DNA of 64,000 bases from Anaeramoeba flamelloides. Taxonomy: Eukaryota; Metamonada; Anaeramoebidae. The stretch is from assembly GCA_027625915.1 (NCBI GenBank), contig JANTQA010000036.1:119501-183500 (forward strand), given 5' to 3'. The notes below the pieces were generated by a model that saw nothing but the letters and a program-made list of their open reading frames with translations, ran no database searches and was not told the DNA's origin. This document shows positions 19,340-30,774 of the stretch, in pieces; positions within the stretch are counted from its first letter, which is position 1; every line of letters starts with the position of its first letter. Made by a program: the position numbers and the translations under genes.

Positions 19340-21538
19340 ATGCTTAAACAAAACAAAAGACACTTTTATGGAATTTTACTTCTCTTTTTGTTGTTGGTCT
19401 TTGTTTATGTGCTCAAACCGACCAAATGGATCAATCACTTGGACGCTGAATCGACGTATTCGCTTCAAATTCGAAAATGCTTCCAAGAGTTACCGCAAGA
19501 CAAGTTTTATTTTTCAGATCAAATAAGCTGTCCTATCGAAAACAAAAAGAACGACTTAACTTGGCAAGTCTCTTCTCTCAAGAATTCGCTGATGAACGCA
19601 TGTCAGCCTCACAGCCAAGAATGTGCTGAGCTAACCGAAGATAACATCAAGAGGAGAGAGTTGCGTGAATATTCTTCTGCGGTTTTGATGCGAAATAGTC
19701 TAAATTTTCACGAGCCAAAGGTGATCAAATTCGAGGAAACGGCAAACCAGAATATGTTCCGAGACGTGCTACAGGAATACTGCCTTGACAGAGTGTCCAA
19801 CAATCTCACTGGGCAACACCACCACGCCTCCGTTTACAAGACGATCGCCAACGATAGCCTCAAGGCAGAGTCTTTGATGCGATACATTATCAAGAGCCAA
19901 GATGGGGCCAAGCTGGGAGAAATTTCGCGTGGCGAGGAGTTTGACTATAGCGACTATCCGATGGTGAATATTCAATCAGAGTACCGAAAGGGGCCAAAGT
20001 ATCGAAAAGTATACCCGCTTTTCAACTACCGCAAGGACCAAGAAGTTCTCGATCGAGTGCAACGAAGGATCGAGCGGATCGAGGCGCAAGAGCAAGCGAA
20101 CAGGAAGAAGCGGGGCATTTCCTCTGATCAAAAACCAGAAAAGATGAATGTGCTTCTAATGCTGAACGACGCGTTGTCGCACTTGCGGTATGTGCGTATT
20201 TTTTCCATCTTCCGTGAGTGGCTGGACAGGAAGGTGAACGCGGGGCAGATCGAGTACTTTGCGTTTCGCCGGTACCATGTGATGGGGTGGTTCAGCACCG
20301 AGAACCAGCCCCCCTTTTATATGGGAACGAAGTCGAATGTCGAGAAGCGAATACCCGGCTACCCGAACCACGAGCAGCAGAACTGTGGGAAGCTCGACGG
20401 GAAGGTCAAGGAAAAGGACTGCGACAGGATCCTGTGGAACAAGTACCGCGAGGAGGGGTATCTGACGATCGACTCTCGGGACCGCTTCGACGGGCGGTAT
20501 CTGCACCAGTGCCACGACAAGTACGTGCGTAATTGCCACAAGGAGAGCGAGTGGGGGAGCCTCTATGCCGATATTGTGATCCCCAATAATACCTTCGGCG
20601 ACATCTTTTCCGTCCTGAGCTTTACAACTTTAAATTGGCTTGAGCAGGCGCTGAAGGAGCACGTAGGGCAGCATCCGATCTTCGCGACGGCAACGAACAT
20701 GAATTTCCACACGGTGCCACGCAAAATGTCGGCAACGATTTGGGAAATGATGTCCTTTCTCGAGACCGTGGACTTTGAGAACACCATGATCATTCTCCAT
20801 TCTGATCATGGATTCCATTACACCCAGCACGCATACAACGAGGCCGGGTTCAACGAGCACAAGTTCCCGCAGCTCCTGTTCATCATGCCGAAACGGTTCC
20901 TTGACAAAAACCCCTGGATGCGCGAGAACCTGCAAAATAACGTGAACCGCCTATTTTCGCATTTCGATCTCTACACAACCATGCGCGAGTTCCCGCGCAT
21001 GCAGTCGGATATGTTCGAAAACGAATTCACAAAGAAGGGCGATGGCGGAAGCTTCAAATACGACCATTTGGTCGAAAACACCTATAACCTGTTCACAGAA
21101 AGAATCCCCAAGGACAGAACATGCAAGCAAGCCAACATCGACCCCGGGTACTGCGTGTGTGTCAAATGGGAGAAATCTTATTCACCCGTGATGAAGCTGA
21201 AGGCGTTCATCCACGCAAAAAGATCAATCAAGGTGATCAATAGAAGAATTAGGAAAAAAGGATCAAATTGCCTCCCCTTGAAGTATGCCAGAATTGAAAA
21301 CTTGGAGCAGACCGTAACCAAAAAGCAAATGCGATACCATTTGATTGGGAAAGTGGATGGAAAGAAGGATCTCATCAGATTCCAGATCTTTTGGTCAAAG
21401 ATGAAAAAAGATAAAATACCCGTCCCCATCAGAGTGTCCAAAATGTCGGATGCTGAAGTCAATAACAAAGTTCCAGAGGATTTGGGAATTGACCCTCATA
21501 TATGCTTTTTAAAGGATGAAGAAGAATCGTCAATCTGA
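19340..21538 (+). CDS. DUF229 (sulfatase/alkaline-phosphatase-fold) single-pass membrane protein
   Basis: From ATG 19,340 the product has 732 residues. An N-terminal hydrophobic anchor (about residues 9-26) is followed by a large, probably lumenal or extracellular, region. Alkaline-phosphatase-fold motifs follow in order: NVLLMLNDALSHLRYVR with D277 and S280 where family metal and nucleophile residues sit; LWNKYREEGYLTIDSRD; NMNFH (H457); MIILHSDHGFHY with D489-H490; HKFPQLLFIMP; FSHFDLYTTM (D543). The tail has TCKQANIDPGYCVC with Cys at 595, 605 and 607, typical of DUF229 (PF02995). Substrate and activity are unknown for the family. An upstream in-frame ATG at 19,280 would add 20 mostly Phe residues encoded by the pyrimidine tract and is less likely. 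The centre is strikingly G/C-rich (70 of 120 bases at 20,401-20,520). It stands alone, with no operon or neighbouring gene. Confidence 0.9.
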   Translation: MLKQNKRHFYGILLLFLLLVFVYVLKPTKWINHLDAESTYSLQIRKCFQELPQDKFYFSDQISCPIENKKNDLTWQVSSLKNSLMNACQPHSQECAELTEDNIKRRELREYSSAVLMRNSLNFHEPKVIKFEETANQNMFRDVLQEYCLDRVSNNLTGQHHHASVYKTIANDSLKAESLMRYIIKSQDGAKLGEISRGEEFDYSDYPMVNIQSEYRKGPKYRKVYPLFNYRKDQEVLDRVQRRIERIEAQEQANRKKRGISSDQKPEKMNVLLMLNDALSHLRYVRIFSIFREWLDRKVNAGQIEYFAFRRYHVMGWFSTENQPPFYMGTKSNVEKRIPGYPNHEQQNCGKLDGKVKEKDCDRILWNKYREEGYLTIDSRDRFDGRYLHQCHDKYVRNCHKESEWGSLYADIVIPNNTFGDIFSVLSFTTLNWLEQALKEHVGQHPIFATATNMNFHTVPRKMSATIWEMMSFLETVDFENTMIILHSDHGFHYTQHAYNEAGFNEHKFPQLLFIMPKRFLDKNPWMRENLQNNVNRLFSHFDLYTTMREFPRMQSDMFENEFTKKGDGGSFKYDHLVENTYNLFTERIPKDRTCKQANIDPGYCVCVKWEKSYSPVMKLKAFIHAKRSIKVINRRIRKKGSNCLPLKYARIENLEQTVTKKQMRYHLIGKVDGKKDLIRFQIFWSKMKKDKIPVPIRVSKMSDAEVNNKVPEDLGIDPHICFLKDEEESSI

Positions 21539-21549
21539 GAAATTCCCTG

Positions 21550-21551
21550 AC

Positions 21552-21596
<45 letters not shown>
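21550..21596. repeat. GAT trinucleotide repeat after the DUF229 stop
   Basis: About 15 GATGAT-type triplets with one GGT interruption, beginning 12 bp after the TGA. Being in the likely 3' untranslated region, it may be a length-variable site. Confidence 0.9.
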
Positions 21597-22135
21597 CATT
21601 ATATTCAAGCATTGGATTTATAAAGTGGAAAATGGTAAAATAATAAAAAATATCATTTTGCACATATGCATCTTTTTAAGCTATCAGGAAAAAAGATTAT
21701 AGATTAATATTTTTTTTGTTTTCCATATGTCACTCAGAGGGACAAGTTTTGATTTACTTTTGTTTTTTAACAATATAGAATTTGCCATTTTATAGAGTAT
21801 TTATTTTTGATAAATAAATCTCAAAATGATTCAAACTTGGTTTTTTCTATTTTTTTTTTTTTGGCATGTTTTGAGGATAAAGAAATGAAAAATTATATTA
21901 ACTGTTGGGGGACAAAAATTGTAGATCGTAAAAAATTTGTGATATTTTTTTTTTTATCTTGGTAAAGATATGAGATATATATATAGATATATATATATTT
22001 GAAAAGATGTGATTTTTGTTCAATTTTTCTTTCAAAATTCTCTATTTGTTAACTTGTTGAAGATTCTTATTTCTTATGTAAATAATTATCCCGATAGATT
22101 TTTCAATGACTTTCCTTATTATTCTTTTCCCATTA
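21597..22135. other. AT-rich intergenic DNA
   Basis: Contains a TATATATATAGATATATATATA tract at 21,975-21,999 and poly-T runs. No gene or recognised repeat; the 63-codon frame at 22,009 enters the neighbouring element and is chance. Confidence 0.4.
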
Positions 22136-23007
22136 TACACCCCAATTCAAAATATTTAACAAACCAAAATTCAATTTGTGAAAAAAAAAAACTTATTTAA
22201 TCTGTTCAAGAAGAAATACCAAATTAGAACCATTCACCAATTGAAATGTGAAAATGTGTTTTTAAATTACAATACTCACAAAACAAAAAATAAATAATCA
22301 TTAATACAAATATTTCAAGGGTGTGTTAAAATTTTTGGAGTGAGTAAAAAAAAATATACAATATTGGATTTATTGTTAAAGGTATGATGAAATCTCATCT
22401 AATCTGTTAAAGAGAGAATTTTGAAGTAACTAAATTTGAGACTTCTATTTTAAAGAGTATTTTAACAGATACAGTCATCAGAAGTATTTGAATCTTAATT
22501 TAGTTTTCTAAGACAAGAAAAAGTAAAAAATGAAGTAGTTGTGAAAAATGATAGAAAGAAAAGAATAAAGAGTGGAAAAAATAAAGAGGTTTAAAATAAT
22601 TGTTAAGAGACCTGGAATTTTCTGGTTTAAATGAATTTATTGGTAGGTTTTATTTTGTCTTTAGCTCCTTTTTCCTTATTGCAAAAAAATTCATTAGTAA
22701 ATTTGTTTAAAGGCTATTAGGATTATTGATCGATCAATGGTTCGATACTACCAACTAATTTTATTTGAGTTCTTCTATTTGGAACAACTCAACATGAACA
22801 AAATGTAATATCAATTCTTGAAAAAAAAATTGATCCAATAAAACAAGTTACGTAATTCAAAAAATGAAATGAAATCAAAAAACTAAAAGATGCAAAAATA
22901 ATTTTCATATTCTACGAAAATCAAAATTTTCTTTCCAATTTGAATGAAATTTTATATTGTGATTGTTTGGACTGCTTTATCTGTGTGGAAAATTTTATAT
23001 TTTAGTT

Positions 23008-23009
<2 letters not shown>
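22136..23009 (+). mobile_element. Tc1/mariner-like non-autonomous element, family B, long copy
   Basis: The left end reads TACACCCCAATTCAAAATAT and the right end ATTTTATATTTTAGTTTA, which then runs into (TA)n. Internal landmarks are ACCATTCACCAATTG, CAAAACAAAAAATAAATAAT, GATCGATCAATGG and ACCAACTAATTTTATTTGAG. It contains an extra block (22,365-22,520) also present in the 39,014 element but missing from shorter copies at 27,309 and 28,970. No transposase frame remains. Confidence 0.75.
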
Positions 23010-23041
<32 letters not shown>

Positions 23042-24950
23042 TTTATCTTTAAGAGTTTGGATAATTTTAAAAACCTTTACAACAATTCTCTCTAATTTAA
23101 TAACAGTTTTTATTATTTATGGTGATAATGAATCCACTTCTTTAGCTCTTGTAATTCAATGTCAGTGTACAATGTGATGAAATACTAATTATTTGTAAAC
23201 ATTTTTAGGTTTTTTTTTTTTTTAATAATTTATTTTAGTTCATCGACTTATATAAATTGACACTAATAAATGAATTTATAGTTGTTAAGGAAATACGAGA
23301 AGATAAAAATAGGATTCTAAATCCTTTTAAAGTAAAAAAAAAAAATAAAATATTTATAAAAACTAGCAAGTGATCTAGATAAACTTGGTGAATATACATA
23401 ACTACTATTCATTAACTCCAACATGAATCGTCATTCATTTTTTTTTTTTTTGGATGCACAGCCATTATTGAAAATTTGATTTTTTTTAATGATAACCTTT
23501 ATCACTAATATATATTATTTTTATTATTTTTACTTTTTATTTTTATTTTAACATATTTTTTCACAAAAAAATTGAATTTTTTTGTTTTTTTAATAAAAAC
23601 AGAAATCTTCTCATATATCCATTTTCTTAATTTTTATTTAATTTAATAATTTAAATTAATACATGAAAAAAATTTGGATTATGAATTGGGCATGTAGGAG
23701 TTCCATAATTTTAGACGAAAAATAAGTCTAGCATAACAAAATTATCACCATGTATTTTTCAATGATCTGTTATAAAAAATTAATTACAAGAAGAAAATTA
23801 AATTTCAAAATTAGATAATTCATTTCTAAAAAATCCAGGACTATTATTTCTAGATAAATATTTTAAATCAATCTTTTTAATAAGCACATTTCTACCACTT
23901 CACCAAAATTTTCACCAATTTTATTTTGAATTTATGTTTTTTTTCATTGTCTTCATTTTTTTTTTATTTATCTCAAACCATGTCAAATAAAATGAAATAA
24001 TTAAATATATTTCACTCTTCTTTCAATGAAAATATTAATAAATTGGTTAATAAAATACTTTTTATATTTAAATTTTGAATAGAAGGCAACTAACAAGAAA
24101 ATTAAAATATGCATACCTATTTAAGAAAGAATTATAAATTCTATTCATAGTATAGAAATTTGTCTAATAGTTCAACATTTATTATCATGACCCGATTTTT
24201 TTTAGTACCAATACCCCCCCAGATTCAAACGTAGTCCAAAACATCAACTCAATTAAAAGAAAAATAATATTTTAAACAAAACCAAAAAAGATCTTTTAAG
24301 ATTCTGTTCTAAAAGATGAAAAAATTAAATTGATTTTCAATCTATTTTTTATGGGATCAAAATACTGATCAATTAAATTGATTAAATTTTCGAGATTTAA
24401 CGATTTTGATACTCACTCATTCCTTTTGTAAAGAATAATAATTTTTTGATCTATATTATATTTATAAAAGTAAACTGATTAGCTAGAGAAATTACATATA
24501 CTCTATTTTGATTATTTTTAATAATCAAATGTTTACATATAGAAAAAACTAAAGTGATTTGGATTTGAATTTGGATTATTTCAAATCTATCAAATATACC
24601 CTAAAATAACAGAAAAACGAAAAAAGTCCGAATCTTTTTAAAACAACAAAAAAAAAAACTTTTTGAACAACTTCTAAACAACATATGTAGTCAATACATT
24701 CAGTTTAAAGGTAAATTTGGAATTTTATTACATAAGATTTTTTTTATTCTGAAAAGATCAAAATTCAAAAAAATTTATTTTTTGGGGAATAGTATTCAAC
24801 CATTTTATGTGAAAGGGATTGGTGTCTTAGATGACTCTAACATTTCTGATCATTTCGAAATGGTATTAACTAAATGGGAGAAAATGTACTTGTATAGGTC
24901 ATTTCTAATTGTGTATCATTACCCATGATTTTGTTATCTTATATACAATC
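23010..24950. other. AT-rich intergenic DNA, no gene seen
   Basis: Begins with TATG repeats at 23,008-23,038. A run of eight C at about 24,212-24,220 stands out from the background. No reading frame with a family motif and no terminal-repeat element was recognised. Confidence 0.4.
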
Positions 24951-24954
24951 CAAA

Positions 24955-25150
24955 AATAACCCAGTGTTATCTAATCGTATAATACATACCGATACCCTAC
25001 ACAAGGTGAACCATACCAACTTTTTTTAATTTCACATTGAATAAAAGTAACTAGTTTAACCAAAACATACATATACACATCATACCCTTAACCTAACACA
25101 ACCCATACCAATACCCTTACATACACTTACCCTAACAAGTATTAACTTAC
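24955..25150. repeat. C-rich, degenerate telomere-like tract
   Basis: A run of short CCCTTA/CCCTAA/CCCATACC variants: GATACCCTACAC, CATACCCTTAACCTAACACA, ACCCATACCAATACCCTTAC, ACACTTACCCTAACAAG. It is strand-asymmetric (C on the plus strand) and unlike anything nearby. A similar tract occurs at 63,690-63,805. The true telomere unit of this organism is not known to me, so the resemblance is only suggestive. Confidence 0.4.
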
Positions 25151-26415
25151 TCAGAAGGTAACAAAAACTTTTCAGAGGAATTTTAGAAGACAATTCAAAA
25201 AAAAATAGTTTGTCTGTAAGTATACTCTCTTTCAAAAATTGTAACTTACCTGAAATAATAAATTGAAAAAAAAAATATCATTTAGTATCCCAGAACAATT
25301 AATAACTAAATATGTTTTGTAATTCACTTTTAAGTAATTCTAAATATATAAAAGCCTGATATATTAAAAATTAAAAAAAAAAAAACCCAAAACTAAAAAA
25401 AAGTGTGTCACAATTTTTGAAATGAGCATTACGGATTTTTTATTACCAAACATTCACTGAAAAAAAGTTGAACAACAAGATTTTTGATGAATAATTAAAT
25501 TTATTTTCAAAGATATTACATAGTCTCAATTTTTATAGTGATTATTTGTCTTTTTGAAGATCTCTTTTTTTTTTCCACATGATCCACTACAAGGAAAATT
25601 TAAATACCGAAAATTAAAGTTAGCAAAAATTATACATTGGATTTCTGTTATACTTCTTTTATAAATTATTTTTTCAAAGTTATCATAATTTTATGTAATA
25701 AAAAAAGAATAGCTATTAAACTCTTGAAAATCTGAATACCCCCCTTTTCAAAAATACCGACTTTTGAAAAAAACACCTATTTTCAGGGTATTTTTTTATT
25801 GGAAAAAGTTGAAATGAATTAATTTTTGATTGAACATTAAGATTGAAAAAAGAATACATGTTAAAGCAATTTGCAGAAAACAACAGGGAACGTATATAAA
25901 AACTCAAACATGGAAAAAAATAAAATGATAAAAAATATTCCAAAAACAGATAAAAAATCAGATTTTCAATTTAATTTAGCAATATCTTTTGATTGAAATA
26001 TTTTGTGCTATTTTCAAATTGAAAAAATATGTTTCCTTTTAGACCATTAAAAAAATAGTTTAATATTGTTATTTTCATGTTAAACTGGGTATATTGACAC
26101 TAAAGTTTCCTGAAGTTGCCCATAAAGTGTTTTTATGTGATTTTTAAATGTTACGTGTATTTTCGGGAATATTTCAAACACCCCGATAATTATTTTATCA
26201 CAATAATATGGAATATCTAGATTTTATGATTTTTTAGGGATAAAGTTGGACTATCGCAATTATTTTTAATACCATCAAGAATTTAATGTTAATACAATGA
26301 TATTATATATTTTCATCAAAACTTCTAATAGTAATTCATACTTAAATATTACTTTATTAATAAAAATTATCAAACAACATTGGAAATTTTATGATAAAAA
26401 AAAAATTAAAAAATA
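25151..26415. other. AT-rich intergenic DNA with one repeat match
   Basis: Positions about 25,880-25,990 match 49,605-49,715 (TAAAATGATAAAAAATATTCC and flanks). A small hairpin AAATACCGACTTTTG with AAAATAGG-type partners is near 25,755-25,795. No gene is seen. Confidence 0.4.
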
Positions 26416-26610
26416 TACAGTCAGTTCCTTTTTTAAGGCAAAAGAATTCAACAAAATTTAACTTACAAAAAAATCTCAAATTAATCGAAAAATCAAATTC
26501 TATTAAAATAAATTGTAAAAAAAAATTTAAAAAATGTATCTTAATTTGAGGATATGTTTCTACCTTAACTTTCATTGAAAGTTTGTGCCTTAAAAGTTAG
26601 ACTGGCTATA
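26416..26610. mobile_element. TACAGTCAG-family MITE
   Basis: The left end is TACAGTCAGTTCCTTTTTTA and the right end TTAAAAGTTAGACTGGCTA. The inner motif AATCTCAAATTAA is retained. Moderately diverged from the 1,762 copy. Confidence 0.8.
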
Positions 26611-27308
26611 TTACTGATAAATATTATTTTTTTTTTAGATAAAATTTTAATAAATATAAAATCAAGAACAAAATGAAATTCCTTTCTTTAAGCAAAATTA
26701 AAAGTTTAATATGAATATTTTTATAAAAATTTGATTTAAGCAATAGAAAATACTTGAATAAATAAAAAAAATTCTTTCATTTATTAGATTGGAAGTAAAA
26801 CATATAATTGTTTTTTAAGAAATAAAATATTCAGCACTAAATTTTTTTAATATAAAAATAAAATATAATTTTTAAATATTATTCAAAGATACTCTAATAA
26901 TTGTAAAAACCATGAATATTTTTTTTTAAATTTTGTTATTAGTAAAAATTTTAAATAATATATTAGTAAAAGTTTGATTATTTTTAAAATAAATTAATAT
27001 TGATCTTGGAAAATAATTTCTGATATATTGTTTCTAATTTAATAATATTTTTCATTTTATATCTAGATTTAAATCAAGTCTAAAATTATAAAATAGTAAA
27101 AAATAAAAAAAAAATTAAATAAAAATCTGACTTGAATTATTGATTAAATGATTAAAATTTGAAAAAATATTCAATAGCTTATGATGAAAAAGAATTATAT
27201 TTTTTTTTAAAATTTGTTTTATAATTTTTTTTATTTTTAAATTATTTAGAATCAAATAAAGAGATTGTCATTGGATAGTAATTAACAGACATAACTTTTT
27301 TTCTATAC
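26611..27308. other. Very AT-rich intergenic DNA
   Basis: Almost only A and T with repeated AAATTTTAAAT-type strings. Nothing else is recognised. Confidence 0.4.
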
Positions 27309-27844
27309 TAAACTAAAATTCAAAATTTTCCACACAGCTAAAACGTTCCAAACAATCACAATAATACAATTTCATTGAAATTGGAGATAATTTTGATTTT
27401 TGTAAAATATGAAAATCATTTTTTCATCTTTTAGTTTTTGTTTTCATTTCATTTTTTGAATTACGTAATTTGCTTTGTTGGATCAAAATTTTTCTACAAG
27501 GTTTATATTATGTTAAAGTCAAGTTGTAACAAATGGAAGAACTCAAATAAAATTAGTTGGTAGTATCTAACCATTTGATCGATCAATATTCCTAATAGAA
27601 TTTAAACAAATTTACTAATCTATTTATTTGTTTTGCTCTCTCCAAAATTTTTAACACACCCATGATTTATTTGTATTGATAGTTATTTATTTATTGTTTT
27701 GTGAGTATTTTATTTTATAAACAATTGTTAACATTTCAATTAGTGAATGGTTCTAATTTGGTAAATCTTCGAGAAGTGGTTAAATAAGTTTTTTTTTTTC
27801 ACAAATCGAATTTTGGTGTGTTAAAAATTTTTAATTGGTGTTTA
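27309..27844 (-). mobile_element. Family B element, short copy (minus)
   Basis: It starts TAAACTAAAATTCAAAATTT and ends with AATTGGTGTTTA. It holds the inverted landmarks of the 22,136 copy: TTAGTTGGTAGTATCTAACC, GATCGATCAATATTCC and TTTGTTTTGCTCTC. It lacks the internal block present in the long copy. Confidence 0.75.
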
Positions 27845-28250
27845 TATCAAAATATCTTTTGTAATGAATAAATTTTTTAATTAAGTATTTTAGGCAAATT
27901 AAATGCACAGAGGTACCCTAAAAAAATCACCAGTAAATTATGTTGTGTTTAAATCATCAAATATAAATAATTTTTGATATGTATACAATGTTATCAAATC
28001 CTTTATTATTATTTTTTTTTGGACAAAATTTCTTTTTAGAAATATTAAAATCACAAGAACTAAGAAAATTTTTCAAAATGTTGTAATTTTTTTTTGAAGT
28101 TATTTTTTTAATGTAGGCCACCCTAGAATTTTTAAGTATATAATTTTCTTTTCTTAGATAATTGTTGATTAATATTATATCTTTGAATCCTTTCATAACA
28201 ATTTGAATTGGAAATTTTATTTTAAAGGTGATTAGTATATTTAAGGCTCT

Positions 28251-28254
<4 letters not shown>
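27845..28254. other. AT-rich intergenic DNA
   Basis: Contains a 79-codon minus frame at 27,957-28,196 that is Lys/Asn/Ile-rich and without motif, likely chance. Confidence 0.35.
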
Positions 28255-29507
<1,253 letters not shown>

Positions 29508-29530
<23 letters not shown>

Positions 29531-29628
29531 CAAAGAAAAGAATTTTACTCTTCACACTTGTGTGTAAAACCCGTTTAATTAAACAAAAAAAAAATGTCAT
29601 GTATGTGATATATATATATATATATATA
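29508..29628. repeat. (TA)n tracts flanking a 75-bp spacer
   Basis: (TA)n at 29,508-29,530 and 29,608-29,630 flank a spacer with the short hairpin CACACTTGTGTG (29,552-29,563). Confidence 0.8.
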
Positions 29629-30142
29629 TAAAAACTATCATTCAAAATCATTGGCCCATCAAAAATCAAAATTTAAAGAAAAATATTTTTAATACTTGTA
29701 GTTATCTATTATAATATCAAACTTTTTATTTTAGTATTTGGTTCACTACTCCAGGGGTATTTGTTTTTCTTCAAAAAATAAAATAAAAAAAGTTAAAAAA
29801 AATTTTTAAAAAAAATTGCCCCATTTATTTTGAATGAAGCATTACATGAAAAAAATTTTTTTTAAAAATTAAATAAAACCCATTTATCGATTCCCCTTCC
29901 CTTTGAATAACTAAATCTAATCTCTTTGTCATATTTGAAACCAATTTTTCCATTAATTCATCTGTTACTTCTTTCAAATTTTTCATTTTCATTTTCCATT
30001 TTAACAAAACACTTTTGAAAAAATAAAAAAGAGAAAAAATGATTTATTTGCAAACTTTTCATTGTGAGAGGAAAAACTTCAAAACGATACAAAAGCAATT
30101 CAAAATTGAAATATAAGGTGGGCCATTTATTTTGAATTTTAG

Positions 30143-30148
<6 letters not shown>
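29629..30148 (-). mobile_element. Tc1/mariner-like element with transposase C-terminal remnant
   Basis: The ends are TAAAAACTATCATTCAAAAT followed by CATTGGCCCATC, and the inverted GGTGGGCCATTTATTTTG, then AATTTTAGTTTTTA. Both sides are (TA)n. On the minus strand, 30,007-29,825 reads LKEVTDELMEKLVSNMTKRL, then DLVIQREGESINGF. This matches the usual end of Tc1/mariner transposases, where a conserved Ser-Met-x-x-Arg-Leu helix and a Gly precede the stop. The DDE catalytic part is missing, so the element is internally deleted. An extra internal end-like string at 29,816-29,836 suggests a nested or rearranged copy. Confidence 0.65.
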
Positions 30149-30174
<26 letters not shown>

Positions 30175-30774
30175 ACAGTGTATGTATGTGTGTTTATTTT
30201 TCTTTTAATTTCTTTATGCGTGTGTTAAAATAAATTAAAACTTGTTTTTTCTATTCTTAAATAGAAAATTAATCAATACTTTTCTCAATTCAAATCATTT
30301 ATAAAAAATAATAAGAATAAATTATTCTTATTTTTCAATATTTTGTTATTTTAACTTTATAAATGTTCACCTCTTCATTTCTAGATTTTTCACCAAATTC
30401 TTTGTATTGTATCTAATGTAGACTGAGTGAATCATTCTCAATTTAGAACAATTATTAAAAAGTTAATCTTTCTTCCTTTAGAAAAAAATAATTCAGTGCT
30501 GGGTTTTCCAACCAGATTCTTAATAGAAATGCACTGAAATCCATTTAAAGAACTCCAAGTATTTAGAACTACAAGAATTATGTTATTTTTAGACCTGGGT
30601 GAATACAAGAGCAAAATAAAAATATTTTAAAAAATTAAAAAATGAAAAATTCAAAAATTTATTTTTGAATCGATTTTGATTAAAAAGAAAGAAAATTGAT
30701 ATTTAATGAAAAAATAAAAAAATTGATATTTTGTTGAAAAAAAAATTGAAAAGAAAATTAAGTTTTCTGTTTTT
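30149..30774. other. AT-rich intergenic DNA downstream of the TLDc gene
   Basis: (TA)n to about 30,174, then no gene or repeat is recognised up to the TLDc stop codon. Confidence 0.4.

Noticed and set aside
20156-20935. Antisense and shifted frames inside the DUF229 gene
   Set aside because: They arise because G/C-rich DNA has few stops; none carries a motif and the DUF229 frame has all family motifs.
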